Assembly (NCBI GenBank): GCA_016872775.1
Contig: VGZA01000033.1
Coordinates: forward strand, 1-64,000
DNA length: 64,000 nt
Direction: 5' to 3'
DNA from: Planctomycetota bacterium
GTDB taxonomy: Bacteria > Planctomycetota > Planctomycetia > Pirellulales > Pirellulaceae
Each line of letters opens with the position of its first letter. The stretch's first letter is position 1. Position numbers and translations under genes: made by a program. Below, piece by piece: positions 35,482 to 45,581 of the stretch. The notes beneath the pieces are model-generated. The model worked only from the letters and a program-made list of their open reading frames with translations. It made no database searches and was not told the DNA's origin.

Positions 35482-37101
35482 CTATCGCACCGAGCCCTCC
35501 ACCTTCTGCCTCTTCTTATCGTCCTTGTCGAAGTTGGTCACAAGAGCTTCCGTCGTCAAAAGCAGCGCTGCAATGCTGGCGGCATTGCTTAATGCCGTCC
35601 GCACCACCTTTACCGGGTCAATGATCCCGGCCTTGAACATGTCGACGTACTGGTTGGTGTTCGCGTCGTAGCCGGTGTTGACCGACTTGTCCTGGATCTC
35701 ATCGGCAACCACAGAACCGTCACGACCGCCATTGTCCACAATCTGACGCAACGGAGCACTCAAAGCGTTCAGCACGATCTCCGCGCCGATCCGCTCGTCT
35801 CCCTTGGCCGAATCGCGAGCCTTCTGCACCGCCTCGGCGCAACGCAGCAATGCCACGCCGCCGCCGGGCAGAATCCCTTCCTCGACCGCCGCCCGCGTGG
35901 CATGCAATGCATCCTCGACCCGCGCCTTCTTCTGCTTCATGTCGGTTTCCGTTTCGGCACCCACGGAAATCACCGCCACGCCGCCCGCCAGTTTGGCCAG
36001 ACGCTCCTGGAACTTTTCTTTGTCGTATTCGCTTTCCGTCTGGCCGATCTGATTCTTGATCTGCTGGACGCGCTTGTCGATTTCCGTCCGGGAACCCGCG
36101 CCTTCGACGATGGTAGTGTTGTTCTTGTCGACCGTAATCTTCTTGGCCCGACCAAGATGCTCGACGCCCAGATTCTCCAACTGGATTCCCAGATCCTCGC
36201 TGATCATCGTTCCGCCGGTCAGCACCGCGATGTCGCTCAGCATCGCCTTGCGGCGGTCGCCAAAACCGGGGGCCTTCACGGCGCAGACGTTCAAAACACC
36301 ACGCAGCTTGTTGACCACCAACAACGTCAATGCCTCGGCATCGACATCCTCGGCGATAATCAACAGCGGCCGGCCGGTCTGACTGACGCGTTCCAGAATC
36401 GGCACGATATCGCGCAGATTCGAGATCTTCTTCTCGAAGATCAGAATGTAGGCGTCCTCCAGCAGGCAGTTCATTTCGGCCGGATGATTGATGAAATAGG
36501 GGGAAACAAACCCCTTGTCGAACTGCATCCCGTCGACGTACTCGACGCGCGTCTCCGTGGTTTTGCCTTCCTCGACCGTAATCACGCCGTCCTTGCCAAC
36601 CCGCTCCAGCGCGTCCGCCAGCAACTTGCCAATCGTCGGATCGTTGTTGGCGCTGATCGCACCGACATTCGCAACCTCGTCCTTGCTGGTCACGGGCCGA
36701 GCCATCGAAATCAACTTCGCTTCGGCGGCATGCACCGCCTTCTCAATCCCGCGGCGAATCGCCATCGGACTGCTGCCGGCAACAATGTTGCGGATTCCCT
36801 CGCGGAAGATCGCCCGCGCCAGGACCGTCGCCGTGGTCGTGCCGTCACCGGCGAGATCGGAAGTCTTCTGGGCGACTTCCACCACCAGCTTGGCCCCCAT
36901 GTTCTCGAAACGGTCCTCCAATTCAATCTCCTTGGCAACCGTCACCCCGTCCTTGGTGACCGTCGGGCCACCAAAAGACTTATCAATTATCACGTTGCGA
37001 CCAGTCGGCCCCATCGTAATCGCGACCGCACTGGCAAGTTTGTCGACGCCCTGCAGCATCCGCGCACGGGCCTGATCATCGAAAAGTAGTTGCTTAGCCA
37101 C
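35482..37101 (-). CDS. groEL: Chaperonin GroEL (copy 1, without GGM tail)
   Basis: This 539-residue chaperonin starts at GTG 37101 ([18 protein letters not shown]). It carries the ATPase motif [13 protein letters not shown], the apical GroES/substrate-binding segment [14 protein letters not shown], the strand [13 protein letters not shown] followed by the standard LTGGT, and the C-terminal [14 protein letters not shown]. It ends [16 protein letters not shown] and lacks the Gly-Gly-Met tail. GroES (37147-37446) precedes it, so the order is groEL-groES-groEL. It folds proteins in an ATP-driven cage with GroES. The sequence looks complete and functional; the missing tail may alter cage properties. 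Confidence 0.95.
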   Translation of the reverse strand: MAKQLLFDDQARARMLQGVDKLASAVAITMGPTGRNVIIDKSFGGPTVTKDGVTVAKEIELEDRFENMGAKLVVEVAQKTSDLAGDGTTTATVLARAIFREGIRNIVAGSSPMAIRRGIEKAVHAAEAKLISMARPVTSKDEVANVGAISANNDPTIGKLLADALERVGKDGVITVEEGKTTETRVEYVDGMQFDKGFVSPYFINHPAEMNCLLEDAYILIFEKKISNLRDIVPILERVSQTGRPLLIIAEDVDAEALTLLVVNKLRGVLNVCAVKAPGFGDRRKAMLSDIAVLTGGTMISEDLGIQLENLGVEHLGRAKKITVDKNNTTIVEGAGSRTEIDKRVQQIKNQIGQTESEYDKEKFQERLAKLAGGVAVISVGAETETDMKQKKARVEDALHATRAAVEEGILPGGGVALLRCAEAVQKARDSAKGDERIGAEIVLNALSAPLRQIVDNGGRDGSVVADEIQDKSVNTGYDANTNQYVDMFKAGIIDPVKVVRTALSNAASIAALLLTTEALVTNFDKDDKKRQKVEGSVR

Positions 37102-37146
37102 GCTCTGGATTCCCTTATTTAATAGACCCGCAAACGCTCGCCGCGC

Positions 37147-37446
37147 TTACTTGACAACCTTGGCCAGAATATCCGATTCACGCAGGATCTTGACATCATC
37201 ATTGTCAACCTTGATGTCCGTTCCGCCATACTTGCCGTAAATCACCTGATCGCCGACCTGGACCGATAACTCGCCGCGCCTGCCGTTCTCCAGCAAGCGG
37301 CCAGGCCCAATCGCGATCACCGTTCCACGCTGCGGACGCTCCTTCGCCGAGTCCGGCAAAACGATCCCGCCCGCCGTTCGCTCTTCCGCCTCAATCGGCT
37401 CCACCACGACCCGGTCGTCCAGAGGTCGAATCTTTACTTTGGCCAT
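37147..37446 (-). CDS. groES: Co-chaperonin GroES
   Basis: This 99-residue protein starts at ATG 37446 (preceded by GGAAAGGA) and opens [20 protein letters not shown]. The mobile loop [20 protein letters not shown] binds GroEL, and [15 protein letters not shown] and ESDILAKVV close the family pattern. It is the lid of the GroEL cage. It sits between two groEL genes in the same orientation, 66 bases after one and 46 bases before the other, so both GroEL copies can be paired with it. Confidence 0.96.
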   Translation of the reverse strand: MAKVKIRPLDDRVVVEPIEAEERTAGGIVLPDSAKERPQRGTVIAIGPGRLLENGRRGELSVQVGDQVIYGKYGGTDIKVDNDDVKILRESDILAKVVK

Positions 37447-37511
37447 TCGCTATTCCTTTCCCGTATTTGTTGGTTGAAATTTGCAGTCTTGTTTTTACGG
37501 TGCCACAGCGC

Positions 37512-39221
37512 TTACATCATGCCTTCCATGCCACCCATGCCGCCCATGCCACCCATGCCGCCCATCCCACCCATGCCGCCCATGCCACCGCCCATTCCGT
37601 GGTCATGATGATCGTGTCCGCCGCCCTCCTCCGACTCTTCCTTGGGAATCTCGGTGATCAAAGAGGACGTTGTCAGCAACAACGACGCGACACTGGAAGC
37701 ATTCTGCAGCGCGGTGCGTACGACCTTCGCCGGGTCGATGATTCCCGCCTTCACCAGATCGCAGTATTCGTCCTGATCGGCATCCCAGCCTTCGTTCTTG
37801 GCCCGCTGCTGCCGCACGCGGTTGACGACCACCGCTCCGTCCTTGCCGGCATTTCGAGCGATCGCCCGCAATGGTTGATCGAGGACATTCCGAACGATTG
37901 TGGCTCCGAGTTTCTCATCGCCCGTCAGGTCGAGTTTCTCCAGGACCTTTTCCGCCCGCAAGAGCGCGACGCCGCCGCCCGGAACGATCCCCTCTTCGAG
38001 CGCCGCCTGCGTGGCGTTCTTGGCATCTTCGATCAGCCATTTGCGCTCCTTCATCTCGGTTTCGGTCGCCGCTCCGCAACGGATCTGCGCCACTCCGCCC
38101 GCCAGCTTCGCCAGCCGCTCCTGCAACTTTTCGCGATCGTATTCGCTGTCCGTTCGCCCGATTTCCTCGCGGATCTGGCGAGCACGACCTTCAATATCCT
38201 CTTTCGATCCAGTGCCACTGATGATCGTGGTGTGCTCGGAAGTGATCCGGATCTTCTTGGCCTTGCCCAGATCGGAGAGTTTCACGCTTTCCAGATCGAT
38301 GCCCAGATCCTTGAAGATCGGCTGCGCCTTGGTCAAGACGGCCAGATCACCCATGATCGCCTTGCGACGGTCACCGTATCCAGGCGCCTTGACGGCACAA
38401 ACCTGCAGGATGCCCCGCATCTTGTTGACGACCAGCGTCGCCAGGGCTTCGCCTTCGACGTCTTCGGCAATGATCAGCAGCGGCTTGTTCGCTTTGCTGA
38501 TCGCTTCCAACAGGGGAATCAGTTTCTTGTTCGAAGAGATCTTTTCTTCGTGCAGCAGGATAAGGCAGTTTTCCAGCTCCACGATCACTTCGTCGGGATT
38601 CGTGACGAAGTGCGGCGAGAGGAACCCGCGATCGAACTGCATCCCTTCCACGATCTCCACTTCGGTTTCACGGCCGCGCCCTTCTTCGACCGTAATCACA
38701 CCATCCTTGCCGACTTTCATGAACGCGTCGGCCAGAACCGTCCCGATCGTCTCGTCGTTGTTGCCGGCGATCGCGGCGACCTGTTGGATTTCCTTGCGAT
38801 CCTTTTCGTTGATCTTCTCGGCCATCTTGCCGATCGCTTCGGAAACCGCCTCGGTCCCCTTGGCGATGCCGCGCGCCAAAGCCATCGGATCCGCGCCGGC
38901 CGCGATCATCTTCAGACCTTCGCGAAAGATCGCCTCGGCCAGTACAGTGGCCGTTGTCGTGCCATCCCCGGCAACGTCATTGGTCTTGCTGGCGGCCTCT
39001 TTGACGAGCTGCGCGCCGAGATTCTCGTACGGGTCATCCAGTTCAATGTCCTCAGCGACCGTCACGCCGTCCTTCGTGACTTTGGGAGAACCCCACCCCT
39101 TGTCGAGCACCGCATTGCGTCCTCGGGGTCCCAGGGTACTACGCACCGCCCGGGCAAGTTTCGATACACCCGCGAGTAGCGGTTGCCTGGCCTCATCGTC
39201 AAATACCATTTGTTTCGCCAC
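37512..39221 (-). CDS. groEL: Chaperonin GroEL (copy 2, His-rich and GGM tail)
   Basis: This 569-residue GroEL paralogue starts at GTG 39221, with AGGAGG about 9 bases upstream. It has the ATPase segment [18 protein letters not shown] and the apical segment [16 protein letters not shown], where the usual SPYF is SPHF. After [16 protein letters not shown] the almost invariant TGGT is replaced by TKAQ. The tail is [14 protein letters not shown] followed by GGM repeats. These changes affect the substrate/GroES-contact face and the tail, suggesting a specialised client set. No CIRCE element (TTAGCACTC-N9-GAGTGCTAA) was seen upstream. It is the first gene of the leftward cluster and is divergent from mfd. 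Confidence 0.95.
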   Translation of the reverse strand: MAKQMVFDDEARQPLLAGVSKLARAVRSTLGPRGRNAVLDKGWGSPKVTKDGVTVAEDIELDDPYENLGAQLVKEAASKTNDVAGDGTTTATVLAEAIFREGLKMIAAGADPMALARGIAKGTEAVSEAIGKMAEKINEKDRKEIQQVAAIAGNNDETIGTVLADAFMKVGKDGVITVEEGRGRETEVEIVEGMQFDRGFLSPHFVTNPDEVIVELENCLILLHEEKISSNKKLIPLLEAISKANKPLLIIAEDVEGEALATLVVNKMRGILQVCAVKAPGYGDRRKAIMGDLAVLTKAQPIFKDLGIDLESVKLSDLGKAKKIRITSEHTTIISGTGSKEDIEGRARQIREEIGRTDSEYDREKLQERLAKLAGGVAQIRCGAATETEMKERKWLIEDAKNATQAALEEGIVPGGGVALLRAEKVLEKLDLTGDEKLGATIVRNVLDQPLRAIARNAGKDGAVVVNRVRQQRAKNEGWDADQDEYCDLVKAGIIDPAKVVRTALQNASSVASLLLTTSSLITEIPKEESEEGGGHDHHDHGMGGGMGGMGGMGGMGGMGGMGGMEGMM

Positions 39222-39456
39222 GAGAGGATTCCTCCTATTTGCTGTCAGTCGACCGGTGATTCATGATTCCGCTCCCGCAATAAATTGGCAGTCAATTTCG
39301 GGAGACCGGGTTTTAATGCAAGCACTGTGCCAAGAGCGAAATTACGCACCCAAGTCCATAAAGAATAGCTGGTTATGTCGAAATATCACTGCGAGCAATA
39401 CCCGGATTTTGGCCGCAGGTTGTCAAAGTGGCAGTTTCCCCTAGAATCGGGGCGAC

Positions 39457-42400
39457 ATGGCCACGGCTGGGCAGAACAACGCGATTCCCGGTCTGGCGAG
39501 AATTCAGGATCTACCGCGGACGCTTGCGGCCCGGCCAGAATTTGCCGCCGCAGTTACCGCGCTCGCCAGCAGACAACCGGCGTCTTTCGACGGCGCGTGG
39601 GGGTCATCCTGCGCGCTGCTCGCTGCGGCATTGGCCCGTTCGCTCTCCGGACCGTTGATCATCATCGGCGCCCATCCCAGTCAGATCGACGATCTGGAAT
39701 CGGATCTGGGACTGTTCAGCTCCCAGCCCTGCCGGGTCTTTCCGGCACTGGAGTCCCTGCAACCGCAGGGGCTGATTCGCGAAGAAGCGCTGGGGACCCG
39801 CATTCGCGTGCTGAAGCATCTGTTGAACCCGCCGCTGGACTCCGCGCAACCCCCAATCGTGCTGACGAGCATCCCGAGTCTGATGCAGCCGGTCCCCGCC
39901 CCCGCCACGATTGCGGCCAGCACGCGCACGTTTCGCGTTGGCGATAATGTGCCGCTGGAGGCCGTGCGCTTCTGGCTTGTCGAAAATCACTTCCACGCGA
40001 CAACCGCCGTCGAACTCCCCGGGGAATTCAGCGTGCGAGGTGGAATTCTCGATGTCTTCGCTCCGGACTGGGACGTTCCGGTGCGGATCGAGTTTTTCGA
40101 CGACCAGCTGGAGTCGATTCGCCGGTTCGACGGCGCGACGCAGCGCAGCCTGGCCGCACTCGACGCGATCGAATTGACCGTCGTCCGCTCCTGGAACGAC
40201 AACACCGATTATCTCACGTCGTTCCTTCCGGCCAACGCAACCATCGTGTTGTGGGAACCGGACCAGATCGTCGCCGCCGCCTCGCAATATCTCGAAAGAA
40301 TGCAGTCGACCGGACCGTTGCACGCTGTGTCCGAGGTCCTCAAAAGACTGAAGCCGTTCGGCATCGCATCGGCACAGTCCGCGCCGGGCAGTCCGGAAAC
40401 GGTGCACGACGCGCTGCCATTTGAATCGGTCGAACGTTTTCAAGGAGAACTGGCCCGTATCAAGGAGGAGTTGGAGCGGGCGGCGCGCGACGATCATGTC
40501 GTCATCGTCGCCGCCACGGAAGCGGAACTGCATCGGTTGCGGGAACTGTTGTCCGATTCGAGCCTGGCGGCGTCGGGGCGGCTGCTTTACGCGCAGGGCC
40601 TGCTGCGCAACGGATTCCGCTGCCCGACGGAGAACCTGGTGCTCTTGACCAGCCAGGAGATCTTCCATCGCGCCGAAGTCCGGCGAACCGCCAAACGGCA
40701 TCTCAGCAAAGCCATCGACAGTTTTCTCGATCTGCAGCCCGGTGACCTGGTCGTCCATCTGAGCCACGGAGTCGGCCGTTATCGCGGACTGAAGCTGCTG
40801 GAAAAGAAGGACTACGCGTTGGAGCACCTGGAGATCGAGTTCGACGGCGGCACCAAGGTCTTCGTCCCGGCGGCAAAAATCGGGCTGGTCCAGAAATATG
40901 TGGGAGGCAGCAAGAGTCGCCCCCGACTGGCGAAAATCGGTGGTCAGGCCTGGACGCGACAGAAACATGCCGCCGAATCGGCCGTCCTGGATATGGCCGC
41001 GGAGCTGCTCGACATGCAGGCAGCCCGTGCCTCGCGGCCAGGAATCTGCTTCTCACCCGACAGCGTGTGGCAGCGCGAATTTGACGCTTCGTTTCCGTAC
41101 CCAGAGACCCCCGACCAGCTCACCGCAATCAAGGCGATCAAAGACGATATGCAGAGCCCCCGACCGATGGACCGTCTGCTGTGCGGCGACGTAGGCTTTG
41201 GCAAAACCGAGGTCTGCATGCGGGCCGCATTCAAGGCGGTCGACAACGGCTATCAGGTTGCCGTGCTCGTTCCCACCACGATCCTCGCCGAACAGCATTA
41301 CAAGACCTTTCGGGATCGCATGGCGGAGTTTCCCTTTGATATCGCCCGGCTCAGCCGCTTCTGCACGCCGCAAGAGGAGCGGGAAATACTGCGAAAACTT
41401 TCCAGCGGCCAGATCGATATCGTGATCGGCACCCATCGACTGGCCTCGGCCGATATCCAGTTCGCGAATCTGGGACTGGTCATCATCGACGAAGAGCAAC
41501 GGTTCGGCGTCGAAGTCAAAGAGCGACTGAAGTCGTTGCGCTCGACCGTCGACGTGCTGACGATGACCGCCACCCCGATCCCGCGCACGCTGCATATGTC
41601 GCTCGTCGGAGTCCGCGATATCGCCAACCTGGAAACCGCGCCCGAAGAACGCGTCGCCGTCGACACCAAAGTGACCCGTTTCCAGGAAGAGATCGTTCGC
41701 CAGGCCATCCTGCGCGAACTGGCGCGGGAAGGCCAGGTCTACTTCGTGCACAATCGCGTCAACGACATCGATCTGCTCGCAAACCGCCTGCGCAACCTCG
41801 TCCCAGAAGCCGAAATTCGCGTCGGCCACGGCCAGATGCACGAAGAGCAACTCGAAAAAGTCATGGTCGATTTCATCGAACACCGCTTCGACCTGCTGCT
41901 CGCCACCACCATCGTGGAAAGCGGCCTGGACATTCCGAATGCCAACACGATCTTTATCGATGAAGCCGATCGGTATGGACTCGCCGACCTGCACCAGCTT
42001 CGCGGTCGTGTGGGACGCTACAAACATCGAGCGTACTGCTACCTGCTGCTCGAGCGCGGAAAATCGATTACTCCCAACGCTTCGCGGCGACTGCGAGCCA
42101 TCGAGGAATTCAGCGACATGGGGGCCGGTTTCGCCCTGTCGATGCGCGACCTGGAAATCCGCGGTGCCGGAAACCTGCTCGGTGCCCAGCAAAGCGGTCA
42201 TATCGCCGCTGTCGGATACGAACTGTATTGCCAATTGCTGGAGAATGCCGTCCGTTCGCTGAAAAAACTCCCGCCCCGATTGGTGCTCGATGTCGATATC
42301 GACCTGCCAGGCCGCGCCTTCCTGCCCGATGCCTACGTTTTCGACCTGCGCACCAAAATCGACGTCTACCGACGAATTGCCCGCATCGCCAGCGACGAGG

Positions 42401-42720
42401 AACTGCAACAGATTGCCGACGAATTGCGCGACCGGTTCGGGGCCCTGCCTCCCCCCGTACAACGCATGCTGCAGATCGCCGCGCTGCGGATCGATGCCGC
42501 AATCTGGCAGATTGCTTCCATCCGACTGGAAAACGAATACCTGGTTTTCGATTACTCCAATGCATCCAGAATTCACCAGCTTGCGCAACTTACCAAAGGA
42601 CGATTGCGCGTCGTCGATGGCGACTCCGCCTATCTCACGGTTCCCGCCGCCTCGCGAAATCCCGAATCGATCCTGAACCTGGTGAAATCGGTGTTGCGGT
42701 CCACGAACGCAGCTCGCTAG
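39457..42720 (+). CDS. mfd: Transcription-repair coupling factor Mfd
   Basis: The 1087-residue protein has the Mfd domain order. A UvrB-like N-terminal part (FPALESLQPQGLIREEALG) is followed by the RNA polymerase-interacting CarD-like module near 425 (LQPGDLVVHLSHGVGRYRGL). The translocase has Walker A LLCGDVGFGKTEV near 575 and the box VIIDEEQRFGV near 678, then TMTATPIPRTLHMSL, VESGLDIPNANTIFIDE and the TRCF C-terminal domain. Mfd removes stalled RNA polymerase and recruits UvrA to lesions, so it works with the UvrA fusion in this window. Start ATG 39457; divergent from groEL across 235 bases. Confidence 0.97.
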   Translation: MATAGQNNAIPGLARIQDLPRTLAARPEFAAAVTALASRQPASFDGAWGSSCALLAAALARSLSGPLIIIGAHPSQIDDLESDLGLFSSQPCRVFPALESLQPQGLIREEALGTRIRVLKHLLNPPLDSAQPPIVLTSIPSLMQPVPAPATIAASTRTFRVGDNVPLEAVRFWLVENHFHATTAVELPGEFSVRGGILDVFAPDWDVPVRIEFFDDQLESIRRFDGATQRSLAALDAIELTVVRSWNDNTDYLTSFLPANATIVLWEPDQIVAAASQYLERMQSTGPLHAVSEVLKRLKPFGIASAQSAPGSPETVHDALPFESVERFQGELARIKEELERAARDDHVVIVAATEAELHRLRELLSDSSLAASGRLLYAQGLLRNGFRCPTENLVLLTSQEIFHRAEVRRTAKRHLSKAIDSFLDLQPGDLVVHLSHGVGRYRGLKLLEKKDYALEHLEIEFDGGTKVFVPAAKIGLVQKYVGGSKSRPRLAKIGGQAWTRQKHAAESAVLDMAAELLDMQAARASRPGICFSPDSVWQREFDASFPYPETPDQLTAIKAIKDDMQSPRPMDRLLCGDVGFGKTEVCMRAAFKAVDNGYQVAVLVPTTILAEQHYKTFRDRMAEFPFDIARLSRFCTPQEEREILRKLSSGQIDIVIGTHRLASADIQFANLGLVIIDEEQRFGVEVKERLKSLRSTVDVLTMTATPIPRTLHMSLVGVRDIANLETAPEERVAVDTKVTRFQEEIVRQAILRELAREGQVYFVHNRVNDIDLLANRLRNLVPEAEIRVGHGQMHEEQLEKVMVDFIEHRFDLLLATTIVESGLDIPNANTIFIDEADRYGLADLHQLRGRVGRYKHRAYCYLLLERGKSITPNASRRLRAIEEFSDMGAGFALSMRDLEIRGAGNLLGAQQSGHIAAVGYELYCQLLENAVRSLKKLPPRLVLDVDIDLPGRAFLPDAYVFDLRTKIDVYRRIARIASDEELQQIADELRDRFGALPPPVQRMLQIAALRIDAAIWQIASIRLENEYLVFDYSNASRIHQLAQLTKGRLRVVDGDSAYLTVPAASRNPESILNLVKSVLRSTNAAR

Positions 42721-42789
42721 AATCCCGCCGCTTTTTCGCTCGACGAAATCGGTTTTCCGGCATTGTCATTAATCGCAAGAGGATCTTGG

Positions 42790-44190
42790 GTGAGCTTTTC
42801 CTGTCGGATTGCGCTCGGAATCGCGGTTGTATACATGGTCGGTGGAGGTTGTGCCCTTCGCTGGCCATGGCAGAGTCCGCAATTCGCCCAGGCGGTGTCG
42901 CCGCGGGCCGCCGCTCCCGCCGCCGCTCCCGCCGCCGCGCGGGAAAACGCCTTGGCCGACCCGCAGCGATCGTCGACCCCATTCGAAGACTCGAACGATC
43001 TTGCCCCACAAACGGCTGCGTCCAGCGCGCAGCCGCGACCCCAACAGGTGAGCTACCAGGCGCATCGCGAACCGGCCATCCCGACGGCCATCGCCACGAT
43101 TCTCGATTCCGACGGCACCCCGATCGACAACGCCCGAATTGTGGCCGTGGTTGGTAACCAGTCGATTCAGGCGGGAGAAATCCTGGCGATCGTCAATCAG
43201 ATGATCGCCGTGATGCTGGAAGGAAGAAGCGAATCCGAGCTGGCGGAAGCGGAGCGCGAGAGTTACGCCGCCATGCGGGAACGGTTGTTTCGCACGCAAC
43301 TGCAGTCGGAGATTCAGATCAAACTGATCTACCTCGACTTCGTCCGCACGATCCCGGAGAAGAACAAGGTTCCCGAGATCTTGAAGAACGTCAACGTCAA
43401 GTTCGAGCAGGAGCTGAACGAATGGCGCGAGAAAGTCGCGAAAACGCCCAAGGATGAAATCGGGCGAAGAATGCAGGAAAACGCCACGTTGACCCGTCTT
43501 TCGCTGCTGATGGCGCATGCGAATGCGGAGTCGCTTGGCGAACTGGAAGGAATCCTTCGCAGGCTCGGGTCGAGCCTGGAGCGGGAACTGCGATCGTACG
43601 CCGAATTCAAGATCGCGCACGAGATGCGCCGGCGCAACGCCAAGACGAACACCGAAATCACGCACGAACAGATGCTGGATCACTATCGTGAACATCGGGA
43701 GGAGTACGCGATCACCGCCAAGGCCCGCTGGGAGCAGTTGTCCATTCACTTCAGTCGTTGCGAGAGTCGGGAAGAGGCGCTGCAGCGGATCGCCGAACTC
43801 GGCAACGCCGTGTACCTGGGCGGAGCCGCGCTCTCCAATGTGGCCCGCAAGGACTCCCACGATTCCTTTGCCGACAAAGGGGGATATCACGATTGGACAT
43901 CCCAGGGCAGCCTGGCGTCGAAACAACTCGACCAGGCGATTTTTTCCCTTTCACCGAACCGCTTGAGCGAGATTATCGAGGATGAACGAGGTTTTCACAT
44001 CATACGCGTTCTCGAAACGACCAAGTCCGGCCACGAGTCGTTCGAGAGCGTACAGGATTCGTTGCGCGAGAAAATCAAGAACGAGCGTTTGATCAAAGAA
44101 CTGACGAAATACGTCGAGCGGCTGCAGAAGACAACGTACATCTGGACAATCTTTGACGGCGAGTCGGGAATCCCGACCGAAAACCCGTAG
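42790..44190 (+). CDS. Peptidylprolyl isomerase (parvulin/SurA-type) lipoprotein
   Basis: GTG 42790 is chosen over the earlier TTG because AGAGGA precedes it and because it gives a compact lipoprotein leader, SCRIALGIAVVYMVGGGC, with lipobox GGGC. After an Ala/Pro/Gln-rich linker comes a SurA-like helical part (VGNQSIQAGEILAIVNQ), then the parvulin domain around residues 320-420 (KARWEQLSIHF, DKGGYHDWTSQGSL, SEIIEDERGFHIIRVLE). Periplasmic foldase or chaperone, about 466 residues. It follows mfd by 69 bases on the same strand. Confidence 0.88.
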   Translation: MSFSCRIALGIAVVYMVGGGCALRWPWQSPQFAQAVSPRAAAPAAAPAAARENALADPQRSSTPFEDSNDLAPQTAASSAQPRPQQVSYQAHREPAIPTAIATILDSDGTPIDNARIVAVVGNQSIQAGEILAIVNQMIAVMLEGRSESELAEAERESYAAMRERLFRTQLQSEIQIKLIYLDFVRTIPEKNKVPEILKNVNVKFEQELNEWREKVAKTPKDEIGRRMQENATLTRLSLLMAHANAESLGELEGILRRLGSSLERELRSYAEFKIAHEMRRRNAKTNTEITHEQMLDHYREHREEYAITAKARWEQLSIHFSRCESREEALQRIAELGNAVYLGGAALSNVARKDSHDSFADKGGYHDWTSQGSLASKQLDQAIFSLSPNRLSEIIEDERGFHIIRVLETTKSGHESFESVQDSLREKIKNERLIKELTKYVERLQKTTYIWTIFDGESGIPTENP

Positions 44191-44237
44191 CTCGGTTGCG
44201 GTAATCCGGAGCCCACCCTGCTGTGGCGCGATGGCGG

Positions 44238-45545
44238 TCAGGTCGATTCGTCCGCCGCCATCGGCGGACGCTCTGAAAACTGCAGAACTCCCTCCGCCTC
44301 TTGCGCCGCGGCGAGCAACGGTAAATCGTGGTTCCGTGCGCCAACGAGCTGCAACCCGCAAGGCAAACCTTCGTCGGCAAGCCCGATCGGTAACGTCACG
44401 CTCGGGAGCCCGGTGTAGCTCCAAGGCGCGTTCAGCAGTGGGTTGCCGGTGCTCGACCTGTCGGGCGCTGTCGTCACCGTCGACGGCAACAGCAGCATCG
44501 ACTCGGAGGGAAACCAGGCATCGATTTCGGCCTGGAATCGACTCTGATGCAGCAGGGCTTCCTCGTAGTCCGATGCCGACAGGTTCAATCCGCGTTCGAT
44601 CAACTCGGAAACGCGCGGCCCATACGCCTTGGGGTTCTCGGTGAACGACGCTCGATGCAACTTCGCCATGTCGCCCGCCATGATCCGCAAGTGCATCTCC
44701 GCGACCTGATCCATTGCCGCGGGCAGAGCGATTTCTTCGAGCGTGACGCCGCGCGCGGCGAGTTTCTCGATCGCCGATTCCCACGCCGTTCGCGTCTCGC
44801 GACTTGCCAGGGCGCCAAAGTACCCGCGAATCGTCGCGCCTCGCCATGACCGGGAAGGGGTTGGTGCCGCCGCCGGTCGGGCAATCACCGCGAATATCTC
44901 CGCCAGATCGGCCACGGAGCGCCCCATCGGCCCGACGTGGTCAAGCCGTTCGCTGACCGGGACAACGCCGGTGATATCCACGCGGCCGTGTGTCGGCTTC
45001 AGGCCGGCGATGCCGCAAAACGATGCCGGCCGGACGATCGATCCGCCGGTCTGTGTCCCGATCGCTGCGACACACATTCCTAAGGCAACGGCCGCGGCGC
45101 TGCCGCTGCTCGACCCGCCGGGACTTCGTGACAAATTCCAGGGATTGCTTGTTACGGGGGGATCGAAACAGGCGAATTCCGTCGTCACCGTCTTTCCCAG
45201 GATAATCGCTCCGGCCTGCCGTAGCCGAGTGACAATCGGAGCATCGTCGGTCGCACGATGGGAATCGCGCAGCGGCGAGCCGGCGCGCGTGCAGATCCCT
45301 CGCAGGTCGATAATGTCCTTGATTCCCAAGGGGATTCCCGCCAAAGGACCTTGCGGTTCGCCTCGCTGGAATCGGCGCCCCGCCTCGTCCGCCGCGCTGC
45401 GCGCTCCCTCCCGGTCCAGCGATACCCAGGCCCTTACCGATTCCTCCCATCGGTCAATTCGCGTCAGGCAGGTCTCGATCAGATCGCGAGGCGTCACTTG
45501 CCCCGATTGAAATCCCGTTCGTAATTCGGCAATCGAAGGAAGCAT
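44238..45545 (-). CDS. Amidase (amidase signature family)
   Basis: The 435-residue enzyme has the Ser-cisSer-Lys signature: lysine in GIPLGIKDIIDLRG, the glycine/serine-rich core RSPGGSSSGSAAAVA, and the nucleophile region TQTGGSIVRPASFCG. Amidases hydrolyse amide bonds; the same fold includes GatA, but gatB and gatC do not adjoin and the C-terminal half (LLPSTVTTAPDRSSTGNPLL) fits free amidases better. Start ATG 45545. The gene lies 36 bases after the 6-phosphogluconolactonase stop, in one leftward run with it and the flavoprotein gene. Confidence 0.92.
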   Translation of the reverse strand: MLPSIAELRTGFQSGQVTPRDLIETCLTRIDRWEESVRAWVSLDREGARSAADEAGRRFQRGEPQGPLAGIPLGIKDIIDLRGICTRAGSPLRDSHRATDDAPIVTRLRQAGAIILGKTVTTEFACFDPPVTSNPWNLSRSPGGSSSGSAAAVALGMCVAAIGTQTGGSIVRPASFCGIAGLKPTHGRVDITGVVPVSERLDHVGPMGRSVADLAEIFAVIARPAAAPTPSRSWRGATIRGYFGALASRETRTAWESAIEKLAARGVTLEEIALPAAMDQVAEMHLRIMAGDMAKLHRASFTENPKAYGPRVSELIERGLNLSASDYEEALLHQSRFQAEIDAWFPSESMLLLPSTVTTAPDRSSTGNPLLNAPWSYTGLPSVTLPIGLADEGLPCGLQLVGARNHDLPLLAAAQEAEGVLQFSERPPMAADEST

Positions 45546-45581
45546 GGTGGTCGTCCGTCGCCAGTTGATGCTCGACTCGAG

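Noticed and set aside
37467-39179. A 570-residue open frame on the plus strand
   Set aside because: It mirrors groEL and its repetitive start ([10 protein letters not shown]) is the complement of the GGM tail.
39222-39456. CIRCE heat-shock element upstream of groEL
   Set aside because: No TTAGCACTC-N9-GAGTGCTAA could be read. A partial TTGGCAGT/ACTGTGCCA match is too weak.
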